DNA of 64,000 bases from Bin80 sp965215475 (GTDB lineage: Bacteria > Bacteroidota > Rhodothermia > Rhodothermales > Bin80): assembly GCA_965215475.1 (NCBI GenBank), contig OZ244061.1:310001-374000 (forward strand), written 5' to 3'. The notes beneath the pieces were generated by a model. It worked only from the letters and a program-made list of their open reading frames with translations, was not told where the DNA came from and searched no databases. Position 1 is the first letter of the stretch. The number at the start of each line of letters is the position of its first letter. A program made the position numbers and the translations under genes. This document shows positions 29,146 to 37,317 of the stretch, piece after piece.

Positions 29146-30333
29146 ATGCAGTTAACTCATTCAAGATTTATACTGTTCATCCTGGTAGCCCTGATCAATA
29201 CAGGTTTGGGGCTCAATGCACACGCACAGATCTCAGATTCTGCACGTGTATCCATTCTGACCATCTACCCAGGAGATGCCATCTACGCTCTGTGGGGACA
29301 TAGTGCACTTCGAATTGAAGATCCCGTTACGCAAACCGATATTTCCTATAATTACGGGACATTTGATTTCAGAAACCCTTTTTCCTTTATTCTTCGATTT
29401 GCCTATGGTAAACTAGACTATCTATTGTCGTTGCATTACTCTTCCGCATTAGCTGAACATTCCTGGGTTTCTTTGGGACGCGGCGTAGTAGAGCAGAAAC
29501 TATCGATGACCACGGAAGAGACGCGCATGCTCTATGAGTATTTATCCGTTAATGCGCTCCCCGAGAACCGTGTCTACCGATATGATTTTCTATATGATAA
29601 TTGTGCTACACGAATCCTTGATGCTCTAGAATATGCACTCCAGACCACTATTGCAGACTCAGCTTCTACGGGAATTACGTTTCGTAATCTCATTCGCCCC
29701 TATCTGAGAGATCATGCAAGTTTGGATTTGGCAATTAACCTAGCCATGGGAAGCCCTGTGGATCAGGATGCAACGTATCGACAGTTGAGTTTCCTTCCCG
29801 TTGAGCTACAAATCTTACTGGAAAACGCGCAAACACGTACTAGAATGCCACTGGTTGCACAAACCGATACTCTCTTTGGAAATCCGGTTACTCCTGAGCC
29901 GCAGCGCACCATATCTTACCCAATGATCGTGGGATGGCTTATTTTTCTGATTGCACTCATCTTCTTTGTGCGCGATTTCTCTCAACCTCGCCGCAGAGTT
30001 TTTGACATCGTCTTATTGGGGATCGTGAACCTGCTCGGACTTCTGATCACCTTCTTCTGGCTAATCTCTCTTCACGACATCACACGTCCGAACCTGCATA
30101 TCCTGTGGGCGTGGCCTCTGCACATCTTGCCCCTTTTCTTTTTCCAAAAACCTTGGGCAACCGTATATTGGTATGCTGCAACGTGTACGGCCGCCGTTTT
30201 TGTGTTCGGTGCACTTTGGTGGACTCAATCTCTTCCTCCTGCAACGATTCCGATAGCACTTGCAGTAACCCTACGATGCTATGTCCTTGCTCGAGTACCG
30301 CGTACGGGATTTGAACCCGTGTTACCGGCGTGA
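29146..30333 (+). CDS. DUF4105 (Lnb N-terminal domain) exported membrane protein
   Basis: 395 residues with a signal peptide (MQLTHSRFILFILVALINTG, cleavage near AHA). The DUF4105 domain shows ILTIYPGDAIYALWGHSALR, YNYGTFDF, and YDFLYDNCATRILDAL, where D-N-C is a conserved cluster. About four hydrophobic segments follow from residue 255. Function of the family is unknown; it belongs to a papain-like fold class. The last 13 residues (RVPRTGFEPVLPA) are encoded by the antisense of tRNA-Glu, because no stop occurs earlier in this frame. Confidence 0.75.
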   Translation: MQLTHSRFILFILVALINTGLGLNAHAQISDSARVSILTIYPGDAIYALWGHSALRIEDPVTQTDISYNYGTFDFRNPFSFILRFAYGKLDYLLSLHYSSALAEHSWVSLGRGVVEQKLSMTTEETRMLYEYLSVNALPENRVYRYDFLYDNCATRILDALEYALQTTIADSASTGITFRNLIRPYLRDHASLDLAINLAMGSPVDQDATYRQLSFLPVELQILLENAQTRTRMPLVAQTDTLFGNPVTPEPQRTISYPMIVGWLIFLIALIFFVRDFSQPRRRVFDIVLLGIVNLLGLLITFFWLISLHDITRPNLHILWAWPLHILPLFFFQKPWATVYWYAATCTAAVFVFGALWWTQSLPPATIPIALAVTLRCYVLARVPRTGFEPVLPA

Positions 30334-30368
30334 AAGGCCGGCGTCCTAGACCCCTAGACGAACGCGGC
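30296..30368 (-). tRNA. tRNA-Glu (anticodon TTC)
   Basis: Read on the minus strand: the acceptor stem GCCGCGT pairs with ACGCGGT (one G-U pair). The anticodon stem CCGGC/GCCGG encloses the loop CTTTCAC, giving anticodon TTC. The T-arm is ACGGGTTCAAATCCCGT. Total is 73 nt and CCA is not encoded. Its 3' half overlaps the end of the DUF4105 gene in antisense. Confidence 0.95.
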
Positions 30369-30380
30369 AAATACTTAAAA

Positions 30381-30456
30381 GGGTGACCGAGGGGACTTGA
30401 ACCCCCGACCTCCAGGGCCACAACCTGGCGCTCTAACCGCCTGAGCTACGGTCACC
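30381..30456 (-). tRNA. tRNA-His (anticodon GTG)
   Basis: The minus strand starts GGTGACCGTAGCTCAG and ends CTCGGTCACC. The anticodon stem CCAGG/CCTGG encloses TTGTGGC, giving GTG. A G at position -1 opposite a C discriminator, typical of tRNA-His, fits the acceptor. It lies 12 bp upstream of tRNA-Glu on the same strand, so both are likely one transcript. Confidence 0.95.
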
Positions 30457-30504
30457 GTTTTGACGGATCTAGAGTTGAACAATTCAAAGCGAAAAAAGAT
30501 CTCC

Positions 30505-32850
30505 TCAGTGAATGACTGCAACCTTGCCATATGCAACTCCTTCACCATTTTTTCCCATGGCCACAATCACGTACATTCCCGAAGGGACTAAATCACCTTC
30601 CTGATCACGACCATCCCAAATTCCTCTCCCACCACGTACCTGCATGCGTCGAATCAGTTCTCCATGTACAGCCATAACGGAAATCTCCGTTTCTGCAACC
30701 AGCCCCTCGATGTATATTTGCGGTTCTACACCTGAAACAAGTTCTACTGGATTCGGATAGATAAATAAATCTCTGGTGTATTCGGATGGCTCAATTGCAT
30801 CACTAAGTAGGCTGATCAATCCCTTATCTGTCCCCAAAAAGACTCGACCACTAGATCCCTCAACGGCAACTGTGATGACCATATCAGAAAATAAGGGCGA
30901 GTTGTCAGAACTGAAGTACTCTACCTGCCTGAATCCGTCGCTCTCCGAAAGTAAATAAACCCCCAGCGAAGTGGCCATCCATAGTCGATTAGAAGGATCA
31001 ATTGCAATATCATTGACCCTCAATCCATTCAGCACATAGGTTCCAAATGTGCGCTCTGCCCAAACCGGCCACACTGCCTGTAGCGAAGGATCATTGGCAG
31101 CGAAGGCACCACTCCGAAAATATGCTGGACCACCACTGGTCCCCACCCACACTCTTCCAGATAAATCTTCTGCCAGCGAATATATCTGTGTCCCTGGTAA
31201 CCCCGAACCATTCGATCCTGGAGTTGCATAATAGGTACATACATCATCCGTTACATCTTCAGGTGAATCGTTAGTATCTAGAATGAGCAACCCTCGAGTT
31301 AAATTCAGGTTGCCTCGTTCCAACAAGACCATCCATTTAATGTCATTGGAATCGATAAAAATATCTCCCAATGTACTATTCTGGGGAACCCCGTCACATA
31401 TAGGTAGAAGCAGACGCGACCATGTTCCGTCCTGTGTCCGTACATGTAATGGATAAGGCGAATTTGTATTGGTCACCCAAAGCGTCCCATCTTCATCACT
31501 GGCTACTCCCCCCACGATAACATAACTCTGCGTTCCAGCTGCTGGAAGGAGGGTCGAGTTCGTCTGATCGTAGGTCATAACTACATTTTCCGTAGAGACC
31601 TGTGCCAGACCACGCCCGCGAGATGCAGCCCATGCTGCTCCAAAATTGTCAACATGTACACGCCAATACCCTCCCCTTCCGCGTAATTCCTCAATAAAAC
31701 GGCTCGTAAAATTTGTCCACTCCTGACTAGGAGTCATACGATAAAACCCCGATCTCGAAACTCCTAATTGAGCTGTAGCCCAGAGACTTCCATCCTGACC
31801 AATCTCTAAATCTCCAAAGGGGGAATCAAATGGTCCCTCGGGATAGAGTTCATTGCTTATCAGATCAAGGGAGAATGTCCCCGCTACTTTTACGTAGTGG
31901 TTTACCCCCTTATCTGCATCTCCAAGCCAGACGTCTCCATTTGAGTTGGTTGCTACTGCGCGTAGATCATCATAGCCGCCAACAATGATGGTTTCTTGTC
32001 CTCGAATATCATATGCTCGCAATCGAAATGGCGTTACCGCAAGAATCTGATCCTCTAGAATTTCAAGGTCTAGAATTTCACGTGTGCTAGAACCAACTCG
32101 CTCATAACTCCCATCCTCCATTCGTCTTCCGAGACCAAAAGACGTTCCCACATATAGGCGGTCATGATGATAGATTATGTTCTTGACCCGTGGAGCGGGA
32201 ATGACCGCAGTTTCAGATGTCCAAGCACTCGGGTCCTGAAGACTTTGTACAGATAATGGCGCATAGGCAACGCCGACATCTGTGCTAACCCAAACTCCCG
32301 TTTCTCCACCAGGGACCAAGTCCACCAATACATCATTGACGGAAGTCGCGGCCGGAAGCGAACCAAATCTACTGTATGTATCACGTACCTCATCCCGAAT
32401 TGGATCAAAGATCACGACCCCAAATCCCGTTGCAATCAGGAGGCTGTCTCCCCATACGCCCATTTTGTTGATCGCTTTGGACGGGAACCGTTCACTTCGA
32501 TAGATATCAAAATATGTGGAGACGTTACCTGATGATATATCGAGACGATCAAAAACACCATCTGCATATCCAATCCAAACGAATTTACGCTTGGAATCCC
32601 ATATGACTGCTCTTGCATTCACATCGTAAAGCCCTTCGGCAGCAGTATATCGCTCAATTTCCCCAGTTTCTGGATAATAGCCGAATATTCCTCCAGTAGA
32701 GGCGACCCAAACCACCTCCTGCCCTGCTGATAGACTGGTTACCTCACGAGCACTCGTGTGGGCTGTCCATGATCGTGTCGTTTGAGCATTTACCGAGAAG
32801 GCAACCAGGAACATGAGAAGCCCTGTGCACACATAGTTGAGCGATTTCAT
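30505..32850 (-). CDS. PorZ-like beta-propeller protein of the type IX secretion system
   Basis: 781 residues with a signal peptide (MKSLNYVCTGLLMFLVAFSV, cleavage near NAQ). Repeated two-component-regulator propeller blades follow: VVWVASTGGIFGYYPETGEI, FVWIGYADGVFDRLDI, LYVGTSFGLGRRMEDG, LWMATSLGVYLLSE and VFLGTDKGLISLLSD. The C-terminal beta domain (LFIYPNPVEL, YVIVAMGKNGEGVAYGKVAV) is like a T9SS CTD. The layout of two propellers plus a C-terminal barrel, with the RSWTAHTSAREVTSLSAG opening, resembles PorZ, an outer-membrane attachment-complex component. Alternatively it is a T9SS cargo propeller protein. Its start overlaps the ribH stop by 4 bp. Confidence 0.6.
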   Translation of the reverse strand: MKSLNYVCTGLLMFLVAFSVNAQTTRSWTAHTSAREVTSLSAGQEVVWVASTGGIFGYYPETGEIERYTAAEGLYDVNARAVIWDSKRKFVWIGYADGVFDRLDISSGNVSTYFDIYRSERFPSKAINKMGVWGDSLLIATGFGVVIFDPIRDEVRDTYSRFGSLPAATSVNDVLVDLVPGGETGVWVSTDVGVAYAPLSVQSLQDPSAWTSETAVIPAPRVKNIIYHHDRLYVGTSFGLGRRMEDGSYERVGSSTREILDLEILEDQILAVTPFRLRAYDIRGQETIIVGGYDDLRAVATNSNGDVWLGDADKGVNHYVKVAGTFSLDLISNELYPEGPFDSPFGDLEIGQDGSLWATAQLGVSRSGFYRMTPSQEWTNFTSRFIEELRGRGGYWRVHVDNFGAAWAASRGRGLAQVSTENVVMTYDQTNSTLLPAAGTQSYVIVGGVASDEDGTLWVTNTNSPYPLHVRTQDGTWSRLLLPICDGVPQNSTLGDIFIDSNDIKWMVLLERGNLNLTRGLLILDTNDSPEDVTDDVCTYYATPGSNGSGLPGTQIYSLAEDLSGRVWVGTSGGPAYFRSGAFAANDPSLQAVWPVWAERTFGTYVLNGLRVNDIAIDPSNRLWMATSLGVYLLSESDGFRQVEYFSSDNSPLFSDMVITVAVEGSSGRVFLGTDKGLISLLSDAIEPSEYTRDLFIYPNPVELVSGVEPQIYIEGLVAETEISVMAVHGELIRRMQVRGGRGIWDGRDQEGDLVPSGMYVIVAMGKNGEGVAYGKVAVIH

Positions 32851-33359
32851 GAAGATTTTTTCTCGGAAAGCTTCCTGAGTAATCCAGCCATCTCTAATGC
32901 AGCCAATCCTGCTTCTACCCCCTTATGATTCGGACCTGGCTCTGATCGCGCTCTTGCCTGATCAAGGTTTTCAGGTGTAATGACTCCAAGAGCTATCGGA
33001 ACTCCAGTATCAAGTGCCACCCTCTGTAACCCCCCGATACTCGAATCACTAATCGCTTCAAAGTGATAGGTTTGACCTCGAATGATCGCCCCTAGGGCAA
33101 TGATAGCACTATAGCAATTACGGTGGATCATCTGCTGCGCCACAAGTGGTAGCTCGAATGCTCCAGGACACCAAATAACATCAATATTTTCAACCTTGTG
33201 TGCCGAGAGAGTTTCAACGCAGCCATCCAGTAGGTTTCTAGTTATGGCTTCATTGAATCGACTTACGACAATTCCAAACCTAGCCTCCTCGGGCTGTTCA
33301 AGTAGGTCTGCAAATCTTGTACCCTTCTCCAATTTTTCCATACTCTGACGTTTTTTCAC
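32847..33359 (-). CDS. ribH: 6,7-dimethyl-8-ribityllumazine synthase
   Basis: 170 residues. Motifs: GIVVSRFNEAITRNLLDGC, DVIWCPGAFELPLVAQ, AIIALGAIIRGQTYHFEAIS and GVITPENLDQARARSEP. It condenses the ribityl-uracil with dihydroxybutanone phosphate, the penultimate step of riboflavin synthesis. An internal Met six codons in is an alternative start. No other rib gene is present. Confidence 0.95.
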   Translation of the reverse strand: MKKRQSMEKLEKGTRFADLLEQPEEARFGIVVSRFNEAITRNLLDGCVETLSAHKVENIDVIWCPGAFELPLVAQQMIHRNCYSAIIALGAIIRGQTYHFEAISDSSIGGLQRVALDTGVPIALGVITPENLDQARARSEPGPNHKGVEAGLAALEMAGLLRKLSEKKSS

Positions 33360-33673
33360 TTCTTTGAAACTAGAAGCTATCCTTTATCACTTAAAGACGC
33401 TGTATACTTGGTCCGTTGTTTTCTGGTCCTATCCCTACATAGAGAACTTCAACCTGCAGAAATTTTCTCTGCCCTTGAACTGGAGTATGATCTAGATAAT
33501 TTTGCCTGATTGCGTAGTACTGGAACAACATTCCAGTACTACTGTAGTGCATATCCATACACTTTACCATTGTTACTCTCCCCATGAGCTTTTTTCATTC
33601 CCCTCGGGAAGATATATGAAATCCTATAAGGCCAACCCTATCTCAGGGTAACATCTTTTCTCTTACTTCCTCC
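33360..33673. other. Divergent intergenic region between ribH and the sulfatase
   Basis: About 314 bp. It holds the promoters of both genes and one perfect hairpin (see the separate entry at 33514). No FMN riboswitch (RFN) consensus is recognised upstream of ribH. No gene is seen. Confidence 0.4.
33514..33542. promoter_or_regulatory. Perfect 12-bp inverted repeat in a divergent promoter region
   Basis: GTAGTACTGGAA-CAACA-TTCCAGTACTAC pairs at all 12 positions with a 5-nt loop. It lies 155 bp upstream of ribH and 132 bp upstream of the sulfatase gene. No U-tract follows on either strand, so an operator or RNA hairpin is more likely than a terminator. Role unknown. Confidence 0.45.
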
Positions 33674-35146
33674 ATGACCATCATAACCTACAATTCAAGA
33701 GATGTTGTAAGATACTTTCCGACGCATTATTTGGCTAAATCATTGTTCATTCTGACACTTCCGTTCTTGCTCACGTCATGCAATAATCAGCCGAAATCTA
33801 CCAGCTATCCTAATATTCTTCTGATCATGACAGATGACCAAGGATGGGGAGATACAGGCTATAATGGGCATCCGCATTTGAAGACCCCTCATCTGGATGA
33901 AATGGCTGCTAACGGGATTGTGTTTAACCGATTCTATGCTGCTTCGCCAGTCTGCTCACCTACTCGTGGCAGTATATTAACCGGACGCCACCCACTCCGC
34001 TATGGGATCTGCTATGCGAATTGTGGTCATTTGAAAAACGAAGAAGTGACACTCTCAGAGATGGTCAAAGAGGTAGGATATACGACAGGAATGTTTGGCA
34101 AATGGCATTTAGGAACGCTCACTCGTGATACACTTGATTCCAATCGGGGAGGCAAACCTGAACATGATGCACATTATTCACCACCTTCCAAACATGGCTT
34201 TGATACATATTTCGTGACGGAAGCAAAAGTGCCTACCTGGGATCCGATGATAACACCTATCAGCTCCGCAGGGGATGTATCTGTATCTCTGCAGCAGGGG
34301 AAACCATTCAATACTTTCTATTGGTCTAATCCTGGCAAAATTGAAACCTTAAACCTTGATGGAGATGACTCTCGGGTGATTATGGACCGAGTCATCCCCT
34401 TCATTCAAGATGCCGTAAGCCGAGATCAACCTTTCTTTGGTGTTGTTTGGTTCCATACGCCACATCTTCCTGTCATTGCGGGTGAACGTTATAAAGAATT
34501 ATACTCCGGGTTGTCCGAAGATCAACAGCATTTTTACGGAGCATTAACCGCCATGGATGAACAAGTAGGGAGACTACGAAAAACCCTGCGTGAATTAGGT
34601 GTATCCGAAAATACCGTATTATTTTTCACCAGTGACAATGGCCCTGAGGGCGAGAACATAACCGGAAGAACCCAAGGCAGTACGAAAGGACTCAGAGGAA
34701 GAAAACGAAGCCTTTATGAGGGCGGAATCCGGGTTCCTGGCATTATGGAATGGTCTGGGGAAATCTTGCCGGGAACGGTCTTGGAGTCCCCTTCCTTTAC
34801 CTCTGACTATTTCCCCACTATTGCAGCCATACTGAACATCAACCCGGAAAAATACAATCGCCCGTATGATGGGATAAACATACTCCCCCTGCTCCATGGG
34901 ATCACGAAAAAAAGAGAGCAAAATCTTGCATTTAGAATTAATCAACAGGCTAGCATAATCGGAGAAGTTTATAAAATCTATAGCACTGATGGCGGTGGCA
35001 CATTTGAATTATACAATATTGTCGAAGACCCTTATGAGTCGACCAACATAGCGACTTCTCATCCCGAGCAACTGAGTGTAATGGCTATGGAGTGGAGTCA
35101 ATGGAAAATATCCCAAGAAGCCAGTGCAAATGGAGTAGATTATTAA
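33674..35146 (+). CDS. Sulfatase, probable lipoprotein
   Basis: 490 residues. The N-terminus contains a lipobox-like LPFLLTSC with Cys at residue 36. The alkaline-phosphatase/sulfatase fold starts ILLIMTDDQGWGDTGYNG. The formylglycine signature is CSPTR with Cys94 as the residue to be oxidised, followed by GSILTGRHP. Other metal or active-site motifs are FGKWHLGT and FFTSDNGPEG. It is predicted to hydrolyse sulfate esters of sulfated polysaccharides at the cell envelope. Formylglycine maturation requires an FGE or anSME not seen here. It stands alone, with no polysaccharide utilisation locus around it. Confidence 0.9.
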   Translation: MTIITYNSRDVVRYFPTHYLAKSLFILTLPFLLTSCNNQPKSTSYPNILLIMTDDQGWGDTGYNGHPHLKTPHLDEMAANGIVFNRFYAASPVCSPTRGSILTGRHPLRYGICYANCGHLKNEEVTLSEMVKEVGYTTGMFGKWHLGTLTRDTLDSNRGGKPEHDAHYSPPSKHGFDTYFVTEAKVPTWDPMITPISSAGDVSVSLQQGKPFNTFYWSNPGKIETLNLDGDDSRVIMDRVIPFIQDAVSRDQPFFGVVWFHTPHLPVIAGERYKELYSGLSEDQQHFYGALTAMDEQVGRLRKTLRELGVSENTVLFFTSDNGPEGENITGRTQGSTKGLRGRKRSLYEGGIRVPGIMEWSGEILPGTVLESPSFTSDYFPTIAAILNINPEKYNRPYDGINILPLLHGITKKREQNLAFRINQQASIIGEVYKIYSTDGGGTFELYNIVEDPYESTNIATSHPEQLSVMAMEWSQWKISQEASANGVDY

Positions 35147-35206
35147 TTTTGGGAATCGTAATCAGATAGATTCTCCTTCCCTCAATCAAGACCCCGCAGA
35201 AATCTT

Positions 35207-35513
35207 CTATCTCACCATAGAGGTATCTAAATCCAAAATCTGACACACTTGCGTTGTATCCATTTGATTTGGATCTATAAACCGCTCCCGATTCTGCCCA
35301 TACAATCTGCGTAGAAGATCGTCAATCTTCTCTTGGGCATCCATGATCTCTTCCTTTGCGTTAACCAGCTTCTCTATCACTAGCATCACCAACTCCTTGC
35401 CCCAATTCATACACTAGTTCCAGCACGCGCCGAGCATTCTCCTCCCCTAGAACATCGACCAAAATGAGCCGCAATGACTCGTCAAAAACAGGCGTGCTAT
35501 CCGCGTTGATCAT
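35207..35513 (-). pseudogene. IS66-like transposase N-terminal scrap, frameshifted
   Basis: There are two overlapping short frames. The upstream one, 35361-35513, reads MINADSTPVFDESLRLILVD and on for 50 codons. The downstream one, 35207-35410, contains IDDLLRRLYGQNRERFIDPN, close to the LRRxLFGxxSERF block of IS66 TnpC proteins. A frameshift near 35390 would join them. Nothing of the catalytic domain follows. Alternatively these are two small real proteins. Confidence 0.35.
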
Positions 35514-35814
35514 GATCCTACAAATAGAGTGATTATTTTAGAATTAAACAAATCCTGATGCCTTTTTTAGCAAAAAATTTATGGACCTGACGATAACCAT
35601 GACTACCTCAAAATACAGGCCAAAAAATTATTCAGATTTGATGCGTACCCCCTCATTTATCTCCGCGATCACACTGAAAGGAACCTGCCTCAAATTATCC
35701 AATCCAATGGATCATGTCATATGGGATTTTCGTATAGATACGTTTTCTATCTATTCAGAAAGAATGTTACCGCGAAGGATTAGTCTCATTGAGTTGCGAA
35801 GCCAGGATTCATCT
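35514..35814. other. Gap of about 300 bp, no gene seen
   Basis: A plus-strand frame from 35581 runs through this gap but continues antisense to nhaC and has no family-like motifs, so I treat it as a chance frame. The sequence is AT-rich at 35520-35580. Confidence 0.4.
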
Positions 35815-37317
35815 CTATTCCTCCGGCATATCTTCATCCGTATCCAGTGGAACAATGGTAAATCCCGTAAAGCCATAAATGGCACTAATAACCGGGTTCA
35901 TGTAGTTGAAAAAGGCAAACGGCACGTAATATAATGTTGGTACACCCAGCGTAGCCGCCATAAATGCACCACATGTATTCCAGGGAACCAGTGCAGATGT
36001 AAGCGTCCCTGAATCTTCTAAGGCTCGAGAGAGGTTTTTCGGATGTAAGCCGCGCTTTTCAAACTCTGCACGGTACATTCTCCCCGGAATTACAATAGAG
36101 ATGTACTGATCACCTGCTATAATATTCATCCCAAAAGCAGTCCCTAGAGTTGCTAAAATAAGTGCCCCTGTACTGCGTGCAGCACTTAGAATCTTTTTGG
36201 TGATCACCTTCAACATCCCTGTCTTTTCCATTACCGCACCAAATATCATTGCTGAAATAATGAGCCAGATCGTATCTAACATACTGGACATCCCACCACG
36301 TGATAGAAGATCATCCAAGGCTCCATTACCCGTATTGGAGATGAATTCCCCAAACATAACCATCCAGACTCCCTTCAAGAGAGCTAGGATATGTGGTAAA
36401 TCTGAGTCGCCAACAAATGCAATGACCACTTCCTGTTGAAAAATCATTGCAGTGATCCCGCCCAATAATGCTCCAATAAGAAGAGCTGGAAACGCCGGCA
36501 TCTTCTTGTAGATTAAAACGAGTACCACGATTACAGGAATCAATAGATGTATCCCCAAATTGAAACTATTCTCCAAGGCTGTCAATACCTCCTCCAAACC
36601 TGTCGAAGAACCTAGATCCGGTTTCCATACAAACCCAATGATCGTGAATAGAATTAAGGCAATCGTAATGCCCGGCACTGTCGTCCAAAGCATGTGACGG
36701 ATATGGATAAACAACTCGGTTCCTGCCATTGCAGGAGCTAGATTGGTCGTATCTGATAATGGAGAAAGCTTGTCCCCAAAGTAAGCACCCGAAATGATTG
36801 CCCCCGCTGCAATCCCAAGGTGGAGACCAAATGCTGCCGCAATTCCGACTAATGCGATCCCAATCGTGCTGACGGTCGTCCAGGAACTCCCTGATACGAT
36901 GGCTACAATTGCGCAGATAATGCAACAGGCTGTATAAAATATTGCCGGATTCAGGACTTGGAGGCCGTAAAACATCATGGTCGGAACCACGCCCCCCAAT
37001 ATCCAGGTTCCGATCAAAGATCCCACAACCAACAGGATAAAAATGGCCCCCATGGACAAGGAAACCCCTTTAACCATGGCGCTCTGGATCTGCTTCCAAG
37101 TAAACCCAAGCCGCAGACCGATCAATGCACAGATCATGGCCGACAAGATCAGCGCGATCTGATTCGGACCATAGGATGCATCCTCGCCGAAAAAATTCAC
37201 AGATGCAACCAACAAAAAGATCAGTACACCTATGGGAAGCAGGGACTGCCAAACACTTGGGTTCGATGGTGTTTCCTGCAAACTATACCTCAGAGCCGGA
37301 TTTGTGTGCTTTTGCAC
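35815..37317 (-). CDS. nhaC: NhaC-family Na+/H+ antiporter
   Basis: 500 residues with about 12 hydrophobic segments. The motifs IVSGSSWTTVSTIGIALVGI and GAYFGDKLSPLSDTTNLAPA are the canonical NhaC forms, closer to classical NhaC than the paralogue at 3.5 kb. It is predicted to expel Na+ in exchange for H+. Its start overlaps the end of the upstream AGCS symporter by 35 bp in another frame, so the two are translationally coupled: one imports Na+ with an amino acid, the other removes Na+. Confidence 0.9.
   Translation of the reverse strand: MQKHTNPALRYSLQETPSNPSVWQSLLPIGVLIFLLVASVNFFGEDASYGPNQIALILSAMICALIGLRLGFTWKQIQSAMVKGVSLSMGAIFILLVVGSLIGTWILGGVVPTMMFYGLQVLNPAIFYTACCIICAIVAIVSGSSWTTVSTIGIALVGIAAAFGLHLGIAAGAIISGAYFGDKLSPLSDTTNLAPAMAGTELFIHIRHMLWTTVPGITIALILFTIIGFVWKPDLGSSTGLEEVLTALENSFNLGIHLLIPVIVVLVLIYKKMPAFPALLIGALLGGITAMIFQQEVVIAFVGDSDLPHILALLKGVWMVMFGEFISNTGNGALDDLLSRGGMSSMLDTIWLIISAMIFGAVMEKTGMLKVITKKILSAARSTGALILATLGTAFGMNIIAGDQYISIVIPGRMYRAEFEKRGLHPKNLSRALEDSGTLTSALVPWNTCGAFMAATLGVPTLYYVPFAFFNYMNPVISAIYGFTGFTIVPLDTDEDMPEE

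Noticed and set aside
33391..33585. 64-residue minus-strand frame between ribH and the sulfatase
   Set aside because: It spans the perfect hairpin and lacks any family-like motif; more likely promoter DNA.
35581..35934. Plus-strand frame of 117 codons
   Set aside because: Half of it lies antisense to nhaC and the rest has no recognisable protein features.
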